Positions 12,229 through 20,229 of a stretch of 20,229 bases of DNA are shown here, piece by piece. The stretch lies in NCBI GenBank assembly GCA_030041195.1, contig JASHOI010000115.1, positions 1 to 20,229 on the forward strand. Reading direction: 5' to 3'. The number at the start of each line of letters is the position of its first letter. Positions within the stretch are counted from its first letter, which is position 1. The position numbers and the translations under genes are program-made. This DNA is from Streptosporangiaceae bacterium (GTDB taxonomy: Bacteria; Actinomycetota; Actinomycetes; Streptosporangiales; Streptosporangiaceae). The notes beneath the pieces are model-generated. The model saw nothing but the letters and a program-made list of their open reading frames with translations, ran no database searches and was not told where the DNA came from.

Positions 12229-12326
12229 TTTTCCATGATCTTGGTGTCTGAGTACCTCATAGCGGTATTAATCAACCATGATCATGGAAAAGCCCGCACA
12301 ACCAAGATCAAACCTGCGTGTTGATC
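12229..12326. repeat. Nested inverted repeats with GATC cores
   Basis: TTTTCCATGATC (12229-12240) is exactly inverted as GATCATGGAAAA (12280-12291). GATCTTGGT (12237-12245) is inverted as ACCAAGATC (12301-12309). CCATGATCATGG (12277-12288) is a perfect palindrome. GATCAA (12306-12311) pairs with TTGATC (12321-12326). The block is markedly richer in A/T than its surroundings. It may be a short non-autonomous repeat, a mobile-element remnant or a regulatory site; no ORF accompanies it. Confidence 0.6.
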
Positions 12327-12411
12327 ATCTGCGGCGGCTAAGGATCCGGCGTTGGCGAAGTCCCGGGCGCTGGCACGCCTCCGCGACCCTGGTACGCGAA
12401 GCGGCCGGGCG

Positions 12412-13839
12412 CTAGTGCGCGAAGCCCCCGCGCTCCTGGGTCGATCCTGGCATCAGCGGCGCCGGCGGGTGCGGGTGCGTCTCGAGCACCTGGACCTGCA
12501 CCCTGAGGTCGTCGAGCAGGACGTCGGCCAGATCCCGGCTGAGCCCGTTCCTGACCACGATCCGGATCACGGCGGTGTCCTGCATGTCCTCGGGGAACGT
12601 GTAGGCCGGCACCAGCCACCCTCGCTGCCGCAGCCGCTCGGACAGGTCGAAGACCGTGTAGCCGGAGGCAACCGGGTCGCGGAGCTTGAACGCGAACACG
12701 GGCAGGTCACTGCCGTCGGTGAGCAACTCGAACGGGCCTATTTTCGCGATCTCGCTGGACAGGTACATGGCCACGTCCTGGCATGCTTGCTGGGTGTTCC
12801 GGTAGCCCTCGAAGCCGAGCCGGAGGAAGTTGTAGTACTGGGCGGCGACCTGGCCACCGGGCCGGGAGAAGTTCAGCGCGAACGTCGGCATCTCCCCGCC
12901 CAGGTAGTTGACCTTGAAGATCAGGTCCTCGGGCAGGGCCAGGCTGTCCCGCCACACCACCCAGCCCACCCCGGGGTAGACCAGGCCGTACTTGTGGCCG
13001 GAGGAGTTTATCGAGGCCACCCTGGGCACCCGGAAGTCCCACAGCAGATCCGGGTGCAGGAACGGCGCCACAAACCCGCCCGACGCGCCGTCCACGTGAA
13101 TCGGGATGTCCAGTCCCTTGGCGGCCTTGAGCTTGTCGAGTTCCTCGTTGATCTCCAGCACCGGCTCGTAGCTGCCGTCCATCGTGGACCCCATCACCGC
13201 GACCACGCCGATCGTGTTCTCGTCACAACGGGCCGCCGCCTCGGTACCGGTCAGGTGCAGCCGGCCCGGCGCCATCGGCACCAGCTTCGGCTCGACCTGC
13301 CAGTACCGGCAGAACTTCTCCCAGCAGACCTGGACGTTGGAGCCCATCACCAGGTTCGGCTTGGCGGTGTCCGCCCGGCGCGCTCGCCAGCGCCACAGCA
13401 GGGCCATCCCGCCGAGCATGCACGCCTCGCTCGAGCCGGTGGTCGAGCAGCCGACGCCGGTAGCGAGCGTGGTGCCGTCGGGTGCCGGCTCGCAGCCGGG
13501 GGCGTGCCACAGCTCGGCAAGGATGTTCACGCAGCGCCGCTCCAGCTCGGCCGTCTGCGGGTACTCGTCCTTATCGATCATGTTCTTGTCGAAGCACTCG
13601 GCCATAAGCTGCTGGGCCTGCGGCTCCATCCAGGTGGTCACGAACGTGGCCAGGTTCAGCCTGGCGTTGCCGTCCAGGATCAACTCGTCCCGGACCGCCT
13701 GCAGCGCCGTATCCGGCAGCATGCCGTGCTCCGGTATCCGGTTGCGGGGCACCCGCAGGTGCAGCTCACGGACGTAGACGGGATTGATGTCAAGCTCGGA
13801 ATCTTCTTCGGCTTCGTCGACCTTGCGGTGCAGTGCCAT
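12412..13839 (-). CDS. gadB: Glutamate decarboxylase (PLP-dependent)
   Basis: This enzyme converts L-glutamate to 4-aminobutyrate and CO2, consuming a proton, and often serves acid resistance. The 475-residue product has the group II decarboxylase fold: TTWMEPQAQQLM (68-79), the phosphate-contacting TTGSSEACMLGG (133-144), HVDGASGGFVAPF (248-260, with Asp250 for the PLP ring nitrogen) and INSSGHKYGLVYPGVGW with the PLP lysine Lys283. FNLPGGE-like contacts appear as YLGGEMPTFALNFSRPGGQV. The C-terminus ends GGFAH with a terminal histidine, recalling the pH-sensing C-terminal tail of enteric GadB. ATG 13839 has GGGAG (13846-13850) upstream on its strand. No glutamate/GABA antiporter is in the window, so an acid-resistance role is inference. 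It lies 85 bases downstream of the HEAT-repeat gene and may have its own promoter. Confidence 0.94.
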   Translation of the reverse strand: MALHRKVDEAEEDSELDINPVYVRELHLRVPRNRIPEHGMLPDTALQAVRDELILDGNARLNLATFVTTWMEPQAQQLMAECFDKNMIDKDEYPQTAELERRCVNILAELWHAPGCEPAPDGTTLATGVGCSTTGSSEACMLGGMALLWRWRARRADTAKPNLVMGSNVQVCWEKFCRYWQVEPKLVPMAPGRLHLTGTEAAARCDENTIGVVAVMGSTMDGSYEPVLEINEELDKLKAAKGLDIPIHVDGASGGFVAPFLHPDLLWDFRVPRVASINSSGHKYGLVYPGVGWVVWRDSLALPEDLIFKVNYLGGEMPTFALNFSRPGGQVAAQYYNFLRLGFEGYRNTQQACQDVAMYLSSEIAKIGPFELLTDGSDLPVFAFKLRDPVASGYTVFDLSERLRQRGWLVPAYTFPEDMQDTAVIRIVVRNGLSRDLADVLLDDLRVQVQVLETHPHPPAPLMPGSTQERGGFAH

Positions 13840-13924
13840 TCGTCGCTCCCGTTCGCCGACGCGGCGGGACCACCTCCCACCACCGTCGGGGACACGCTAT
13901 CCGGTCAACCTCACCCGCCTCCCG

Positions 13925-14368
13925 TTACGCCCTCGCGGCGGTCAGGATCGCCGTCGCCCGGGCCGCGGCCGCCCGAACTCGCGGCACCGGGTCGGCGCTC
14001 AGGCCGGCCACGACGGCGAGCGCATCGCCGATCTCGCGCTTGGCGACCACTTTGGCGGCCATCTCGCGCACCCGCCACGACTCATCAGCCAGGGCCGTGA
14101 GCACCGCCTGCTGCGCACCGTCGTCCCACGCGTACAGCAGAGCGCGCGCCGCCCAGACCCGGAGGAAGTACCGCTGGTCCCGGCGCGGGTGCGGGCCGAG
14201 CACCGCCTCGGCCGCCGGGCCGCCGATGGCGAAGATGAACGGCCGGTCAGCTTCGCCGCCCGCCAGCAACGCGATACACGAGGCCACCACGTCGGCCTCG
14301 CCGCGGCGCGCGCACTCCTGCGCTACGCTCTGCCGCGGGGTCATGTCCCAGATCGCGCCGGGGTTCAC
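13925..14368 (-). CDS. Small HEAT-repeat protein
   Basis: This is a cytosolic alpha-solenoid protein of up to 147 residues without an assigned function. Residues 68-145 form helical repeats of the HEAT/PBS-lyase kind (RVWAARALLYAW, SWRVREMAAKVVAKREIGDA, PVPRVRAAAARATAIL), each with the repeat's Val-Arg-x-x-Ala pattern. The N-terminal third (SVAQECARRGEADVVASCIA) is probably also helical. Start: GTG 14368 lies 16 bases after the upstream reductase stop, but the ATG at 14344 (MTPRQSV) is an equally plausible start. Such repeats usually mediate protein contacts; there is no catalytic motif. Tight spacing to the RibD-like gene suggests cotranscription. Confidence 0.75.
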   Translation of the reverse strand: MNPGAIWDMTPRQSVAQECARRGEADVVASCIALLAGGEADRPFIFAIGGPAAEAVLGPHPRRDQRYFLRVWAARALLYAWDDGAQQAVLTALADESWRVREMAAKVVAKREIGDALAVVAGLSADPVPRVRAAAARATAILTAARA

Positions 14369-14384
14369 GGTGCGCCGCCGCCGT

Positions 14385-15161
14385 TCAGCCGGTGGCTCGC
14401 AGGTACCGGCACAACAGGCTGCCGTCGTCCTCGAGCACGTGCGCCAGGCGCAGCCTGGCCACCGTGAAGGCGGCAGGGGAGGCCGGTGCAGGAGCCAGGA
14501 TCCGGTCGGCGCTGCCGCCCTCCAGCACCGGGCTGAACGTCAGGCACAGATCATCGAGCAGCCCGGCGCCGGCGATCTGCCGGAGCAGAATCGGGCCGCC
14601 CTCTACGAGGATGTTCCGGTACCCGCGGGCCGCCAGCGCGTTCACGGCCGCCGACGGCGGCACCGTGTCCCGCCCGGCCACGACCACGTCGGCGTGGACT
14701 GCCGCGTCCTTCCGGCGGCCGACCGGGGCCTGCTCCGTGGTGAGCAGGATCGTGCGGGCTCCGCCGGCCGCCCCGGACAGCAGCGGGCTTGCGAGGTCCA
14801 GATCGATTTCCCTGGTCACGACCGCGATCGGCGGCGTGGGCGGCCGCCCTTCCCGCAGCTCCGGCCAGATCTCGCGCTCTCGGACCGGGCGGTACTTCTC
14901 CTCCCTTGCCGTGCCGGCCCCCACCAGGATCACGTCGGCGAGGCTGCGCAGCAACCGGAACACCAACCGGTCGGCATCGCCGGACAGCCCGCCGGTACGC
15001 CCGTTGAGGCTGCCGGCACCGTCGACGCTTTCGATCATGTTGGCGCGCAGCCATGCCGCCCCGGCCGGCGGGGCGGGGTATGCATAGAGCTCGGCCAGGG
15101 CGGCGACGCCGTCCGGCCCGATCTCCGGTGCGTCCGGGTCGGCGGGGAAGATCTTTCGCAC
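14385..15161 (-). CDS. RibD C-terminal-like pyrimidine reductase family protein
   Basis: This NADPH-dependent reductase has the dihydrofolate-reductase-like fold of the RibD C-terminal domain. The 258-residue product lacks the RibD deaminase domain. Motifs are LRANMIESVDGAGSLNGRTG (38-57), GLSGDADRLVFRLLRSLADV (58-77), ILVGAGTAREEKY (78-90) and the nucleotide-binding NILVEGGPILL (183-193). It most resembles stand-alone actinobacterial reductases such as Rv2671 of Mycobacterium tuberculosis, reported to provide dihydrofolate reductase activity and antifolate resistance when overexpressed. Whether this protein acts in riboflavin or folate metabolism cannot be decided; no other riboflavin gene is in the window. 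The GTG start at 15161 follows an in-frame stop 12 bases upstream and has no clear ribosome site. It lies 59 bases after the methyltransferase remnant. Confidence 0.85.
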   Translation of the reverse strand: MRKIFPADPDAPEIGPDGVAALAELYAYPAPPAGAAWLRANMIESVDGAGSLNGRTGGLSGDADRLVFRLLRSLADVILVGAGTAREEKYRPVREREIWPELREGRPPTPPIAVVTREIDLDLASPLLSGAAGGARTILLTTEQAPVGRRKDAAVHADVVVAGRDTVPPSAAVNALAARGYRNILVEGGPILLRQIAGAGLLDDLCLTFSPVLEGGSADRILAPAPASPAAFTVARLRLAHVLEDDGSLLCRYLRATG

Positions 15162-15220
15162 GGCAAGCAGTCAACCAGACCGCTGAGAACCCGTGCCCGG
15201 CGGTCTCTCAGCTCGACCTC

Positions 15221-16096
15221 TCATCGACCGGTCTCTTGCGTCTCGGGCCGATCGGGGCAAGGGCGTGGCAGGACACGGGCCATCGTGAGGGACGTCTCCT
15301 GGGTGAGCTGCACTTCGGTCTGGGACCGGAGGTGGTCGCGCAGTTCGCCGGTGAATTCCCGGCGGACGTGATCTGGCCAGTTCAGCGACGTCGCTCTGGT
15401 GTTCTCCACGCCAATGACAGCCTCGGCAGGCCGGACGATCCGCTCCGCGTGCGTCTCGTGCACGGGCATCTCGAACAGGCCGGTGCCCGCGATCACCTCG
15501 GTGCCGGCAAAATGCGGCTGCCTTACCCAAAATGCGCCGGCCTTGCCCTGGCGCCGCCGTCGTCGCTGCGCGCGGCCCACATGCCGAGCAGGGCAGCGCC
15601 GAACGGGTCGTCGTAGCGCTCGGCGGTCTCCAGCAGGGCGAGCCAGCCGCCGGGGCGCAGCAGCCGTGCGGGCTTGCAGTACCTGACCTCGGGGTCGACC
15701 CAGTGAAAGGCGTTGCCCGAGACGATCAGGTCGAACGAGGCTTCGGGCGCAGCGAAGTCCTCAAAGGAAGCGGCCTCGAACCGCACCGCCGAGCCGGCAA
15801 GCCGCCGCCCGGCAGCGTTGATCATCGACGGGCTGAGGTCGATGGCCGTCAGGCGTAACCCGAAACGCGTTAAGCGCTCGGTGAGCTGGCCGGTGCCGCA
15901 TCCGACCTCGAGCACCGCGCTGCCGGCGCCCAGGCCGGCGGTTGCCACGGCCAGCTCGACGATGCTGGCCGGATAGCCCAGCCGCGAAGCCTCGTAGAGC
16001 TCCGCGACGCTGTCGAACAGCGTCCGCTTGTGCCGCCGCTTGCTGCGCTCCTGTTCGGTCTCTGCTGCCACGCCCACAGCCCGACGGTAGAAGGTC

Positions 16097-16104
<8 letters not shown>
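15221..16104 (-). pseudogene. Frameshifted class I SAM-dependent methyltransferase
   Basis: The N-terminal part reads in one frame from ATG 16104 (overlapping the glgX stop by 8 bases) to a stop at 15523, 193 residues. It has motif I VLEVGCGTGQLTERL (64-78), AIDLSPSMI (89-97), FDLIVSGNAFHWVDPE (124-139) and LLRPGGWLALLETAERY. After ARSDDGGA the reading becomes non-family-like and stops. Convincing continuation lies in another frame of the same strand (about 15560 down to 15221: VRQPHFAGTEVIAGTGLF, ERIVRPAEAVIGVENTRATS, EVQLTQETSLTMARVL). Joined, the product would be about 290 residues, normal for this methyltransferase type. The phase change equals loss of one base (or gain of two) in the GC-rich stretch around 15540-15565. 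This is either a real inactivating mutation or an assembly error. The substrate is unknown. Confidence 0.8.
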
Positions 16105-18298
<2,194 letters not shown>

Positions 18299-18307
18299 CC
18301 GCAGACC

Positions 18308-19999
18308 CTACCCGGGGATGCTGACACGGGCCCGGTCGAGCACCGGATCAAGGTCCAGTCCGTCCGGGAGGGTCCCGAACGGGCCGCCGGGGCCGCCCGA
18401 CGGCTCGGAGCCGAGCCTGGAGGCGCAGAACGCGTCGGCGACCGCGGCTGGAGCGTGCCGTACCAGCAGCGACGCCTGCAGGGTCAGCGTGATCAGCCCG
18501 GCCAGCCGCCTGGCGCCATACTGACCCGCCCACCTCCCCATTCCCCCTTCACTGTCCGCACCGGCGGCCTCCTTCAGCGTGCAGCGCAGCCGCTCGGCCG
18601 CGGCGTCCAGGCGGCGGTCGGCGCCGGCCGCGAGATCGATCTCGGCGAGCAGCGCGTCGGCGGATCCGGGGGAGCGGGCCAGCGCGCGGAGCACGTCGAG
18701 CGCGGTCACGTTGCCGGAGCCTTCCCACACCGAGTTCAGCGGCGCGTCCCGGTACAGCCTCGGCATGCCCGACTCTTCGATGTACCCGTTCCCGCCCAGG
18801 CACTCCAGCGCCTCGCCGGTGACCATGGGCGCGCGCTTGCACACCCAGTACTTGGCCGCGGGCAGCGCCAGCCGCAGCAGCGCGGCCTCGGCGGCGTCGC
18901 CGCGCGAGCCGCGGCCGGCCGCGCCGGCCAGCCGCATCGCGACGGTGGTGGCCGCCTCCGACTCCAGCGCGAGGTCGGCGAGGACCGATGCCATCAGCGG
19001 GTGCGCGGCGAGCGTGGTGCCGAACGAGCGGCGGATGCCGGCGTAGTGCACGGCCGTCACGCACCCCAGCCTGATCGCGGCGGCGCTGCCGATCACACAG
19101 TCCAGCCTCGTCGCGCTCACCATCTCGATGATCGTGGCCACGCCCCGGCCAAGCTCACCGACCGGCCAGGCGAACGCGGCGTCGTACTCGACCTCGGACG
19201 AGGCGTTGGACCTGTTGCCCAGCTTGTCCTTGAGCCGCTGGATGCGCATGGCGTTGCGGCTGCCGTCGGGCAGCACCCGGGGGAGCAGGAAGCAGGTCAG
19301 CCCCTCCGGAGCCTGGGCCAGGACAAGGAACAGGTCGCACATGGGCGCCGAGCAGAACCACTTGTGCCCGGTGAGCTGGTAGCCGTCGCCTGCCGGGACA
19401 GCCCTGGTGGTGTTCGCCCTGACGTCGGAACCGCCCTGCTTCTCGGTCATGGCCATGCCGGCCAGCAGGCCGGCCTTCCCGTCAGGGACCCGCAGCCCGG
19501 GGTCGTAGCTGCGCGAGCCGAGCAGCGGCTCGAACCGCCCGGCGAGCTCGGGGGCGTGCCGCAGCGCGGGCACCGCGGCGTAGGTCATCGAGATCGGGCA
19601 GCCGTGCCCGGCCTCGGCCTGCGTCCACACGTAGAACTTGGCCGCCCGCGCGACGTGCGCGCCGGGGGTGCCGTCACGCCACGGGGCCGCGTGCATCCCG
19701 TGACCGACCGCCACGGCCATCAGCTCGTGCCAGGCGGGGTGGAACTCGACCTCGTCGATCCTGTTGCCGCGCGAGTCGTGCGTGCGCAGCACCGGTGGAT
19801 GCTCGTTGGCCAGCCGGGCGAGTTCCTGCGTGGCGGCGGATCCGGCGCGTTCGCCCAGCTCGTGCACTTCGCGCCCGCCGTCAACGCCCTCCCGGTGCAG
19901 CGCCGCCGCCAGAGCCGGGTCGTCGGCGACGTCGTAGCCGGCCAGCGGCGGGACCTGGTTGAGTACCTCGTGCGTGACATGTGGTGCCGCGCGCGTCAT
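18308..19999 (-). CDS. aidB: AidB-like acyl-CoA dehydrogenase
   Basis: This flavoprotein of the acyl-CoA dehydrogenase superfamily aligns along its length with E. coli AidB, the adaptive-response protein that binds DNA and is thought to protect it from alkylation; its true substrate is unsettled. In the 563-residue product: VLNQVPPLAGYD near the N-terminus, LARLANEHPPVLRTHDSRGN, FHPAWHELM, GMAMTEKQGGSDVRANTTRA (181-200), the FAD-side GHKWFCSAPMCDLF, RLKDKLGNRSNASSEVEY (255-272) and LGGNGYIEESGMPRLYRDAP followed by NSVWEGSGNV. Start: an ATG at 20020 is possible, but ATG 19999 has a strong ribosome site GGGAGG (20005-20010) just upstream and is preferred. The C-terminal region shared with AidB for DNA binding is present but divergent. 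It is the upstream neighbour of glgX, 9 bases apart. Confidence 0.9.
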   Translation of the reverse strand: MTRAAPHVTHEVLNQVPPLAGYDVADDPALAAALHREGVDGGREVHELGERAGSAATQELARLANEHPPVLRTHDSRGNRIDEVEFHPAWHELMAVAVGHGMHAAPWRDGTPGAHVARAAKFYVWTQAEAGHGCPISMTYAAVPALRHAPELAGRFEPLLGSRSYDPGLRVPDGKAGLLAGMAMTEKQGGSDVRANTTRAVPAGDGYQLTGHKWFCSAPMCDLFLVLAQAPEGLTCFLLPRVLPDGSRNAMRIQRLKDKLGNRSNASSEVEYDAAFAWPVGELGRGVATIIEMVSATRLDCVIGSAAAIRLGCVTAVHYAGIRRSFGTTLAAHPLMASVLADLALESEAATTVAMRLAGAAGRGSRGDAAEAALLRLALPAAKYWVCKRAPMVTGEALECLGGNGYIEESGMPRLYRDAPLNSVWEGSGNVTALDVLRALARSPGSADALLAEIDLAAGADRRLDAAAERLRCTLKEAAGADSEGGMGRWAGQYGARRLAGLITLTLQASLLVRHAPAAVADAFCASRLGSEPSGGPGGPFGTLPDGLDLDPVLDRARVSIPG

Positions 20000-20022
20000 G
20001 GAGACCTCCCTCGTCTCCATTC

Positions 20023-20229
20023 TCAGCGTTGTGCGGCGCGATCGCGAACGCGCGGCTCGGCACCCTGGTCAGCGGCCCGCAGATAGCGCTCGATGACCAC
20101 GTCGGCCACCTCGGGCGCCGCGCCGAGCGGGGCGGACACCGCGGCGGCCCCGGCGGCCAGCGACCGCTCGCGCACCTGATCGGCGAAGACGCCGGGCGCC
20201 AGCAGATAGGTGGCGACGACCACCCGGGG
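20023..20229 (-). CDS. CbiX/SirB-type sirohydrochlorin chelatase, C-terminal end (5' part outside window)
   Basis: Only the last 68 codons are visible. The sequence VVVATYLLAPGVFADQVRER, then SAPLGAAPEVADVVIERY, matches the C-terminal half of small class II chelatases of the CbiX/SirB family, which insert iron or cobalt into sirohydrochlorin for siroheme or cobalamin. The TYLLAPGVFAD stretch with the Pro-Gly turn and the LGAAPEVADVV helix are characteristic. The metal-binding histidines expected earlier in the protein lie outside the window, so the metal cannot be judged. It ends 23 bases before the preferred aidB-like start, in the same direction. Confidence 0.72.
   Translation of the reverse strand, partial: PRVVVATYLLAPGVFADQVRERSLAAGAAAVSAPLGAAPEVADVVIERYLRAADQGAEPRVRDRAAQR

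Larger units (their letters stand above)
11809..12411. other. Gene-poor intergenic region between convergent rbpA and gad
   Basis: About 600 bases hold no recognisable gene in either direction. Contents visible: the doubtful short leftward ORF, an inverted repeat GATCACGGC (11807-11815) with GCCGTGATC (11858-11866) that starts at the rbpA stop and could act in termination, and a locally AT-richer block of nested inverted repeats at 12229-12326. Short rightward open frames around 12030-12324 have no family resemblance and atypical composition. The stretch may be debris of a mobile element. Confidence 0.5.

Noticed and set aside
12030..12324. Short rightward open frames in the rbpA-gad gap
   Set aside because: There is no ribosome site, no recognisable family, and the frames run through the inverted-repeat block.
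15183..15211. CTGAGA/TCTCAG inverted repeat between the methyltransferase remnant and the RibD-like gene
   Set aside because: Six-base arms with a 17-base loop are too weak to call a terminator or operator.
15221..15580. A separate 119-residue leftward gene starting at GTG 15580
   Set aside because: Its first dozen or so residues are a shadow of the methyltransferase frame and the remainder is the methyltransferase C-terminus, so it is treated as the second half of a frameshifted gene.

Overview
This window is chromosomal DNA of a very GC-rich actinobacterium. The evidence is the gene content (WhiA and RbpA are actinobacterial or largely so), the strong G/C bias at third codon positions, frequent GTG starts, and the uvrC-rapZ-yvcK-whiA and gap-pgk-tpiA-secG gene orders. 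WhiA and a hopanoid-type glycosyltransferase fit a filamentous or sporulating soil lineage of the Streptosporangiales/Frankia sort, but the genus cannot be fixed from the sequence alone.

Left part, 1-5903. An hpnB-like glycosyltransferase runs leftward off the window edge. It is divergent from uvrC, which starts a rightward, translationally coupled operon uvrC-rapZ-yvcK-whiA: nucleotide-excision repair, P-loop regulator, CofD-like carbon/envelope factor, and developmental transcription factor. Adjacent genes overlap by 4 bases (GTGA).

Middle, 5904-11808. An orphan family-5 (Opp/Dpp-type) lipoprotein sits between whiA and gap, with hairpins on both sides. The lower-glycolysis cluster gap-pgk-tpiA follows, then secG (translocase subunit) and rbpA (RNA polymerase-binding protein).

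Gene-poor stretch, 11809-12411. About 600 bases hold only a doubtful short leftward ORF and a locally AT-richer block of nested inverted repeats built on GATC words (12229-12326).

Right part, 12412-20229. All genes point left. In transcription order they are the end of a CbiX-type chelatase, an AidB-like acyl-CoA dehydrogenase, glgX (glycogen debranching), a frameshifted SAM methyltransferase, a RibD-like reductase, a small HEAT-repeat protein and a glutamate decarboxylase. Gaps are short (9 bases aidB/glgX, 8-base overlap glgX/methyltransferase, 16 bases ribD-like/HEAT), so much of this is probably one transcription unit.

I see no clearly new multi-gene system. The best leads are the broken methyltransferase, an unusual Asp-to-Val change in a GH13 core motif of GlgX, the inverted-repeat block near 12.28 kb, and the orphan lipoprotein inside a normally tight housekeeping neighbourhood. 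There are no tRNA, rRNA, CRISPR or intact insertion sequences.
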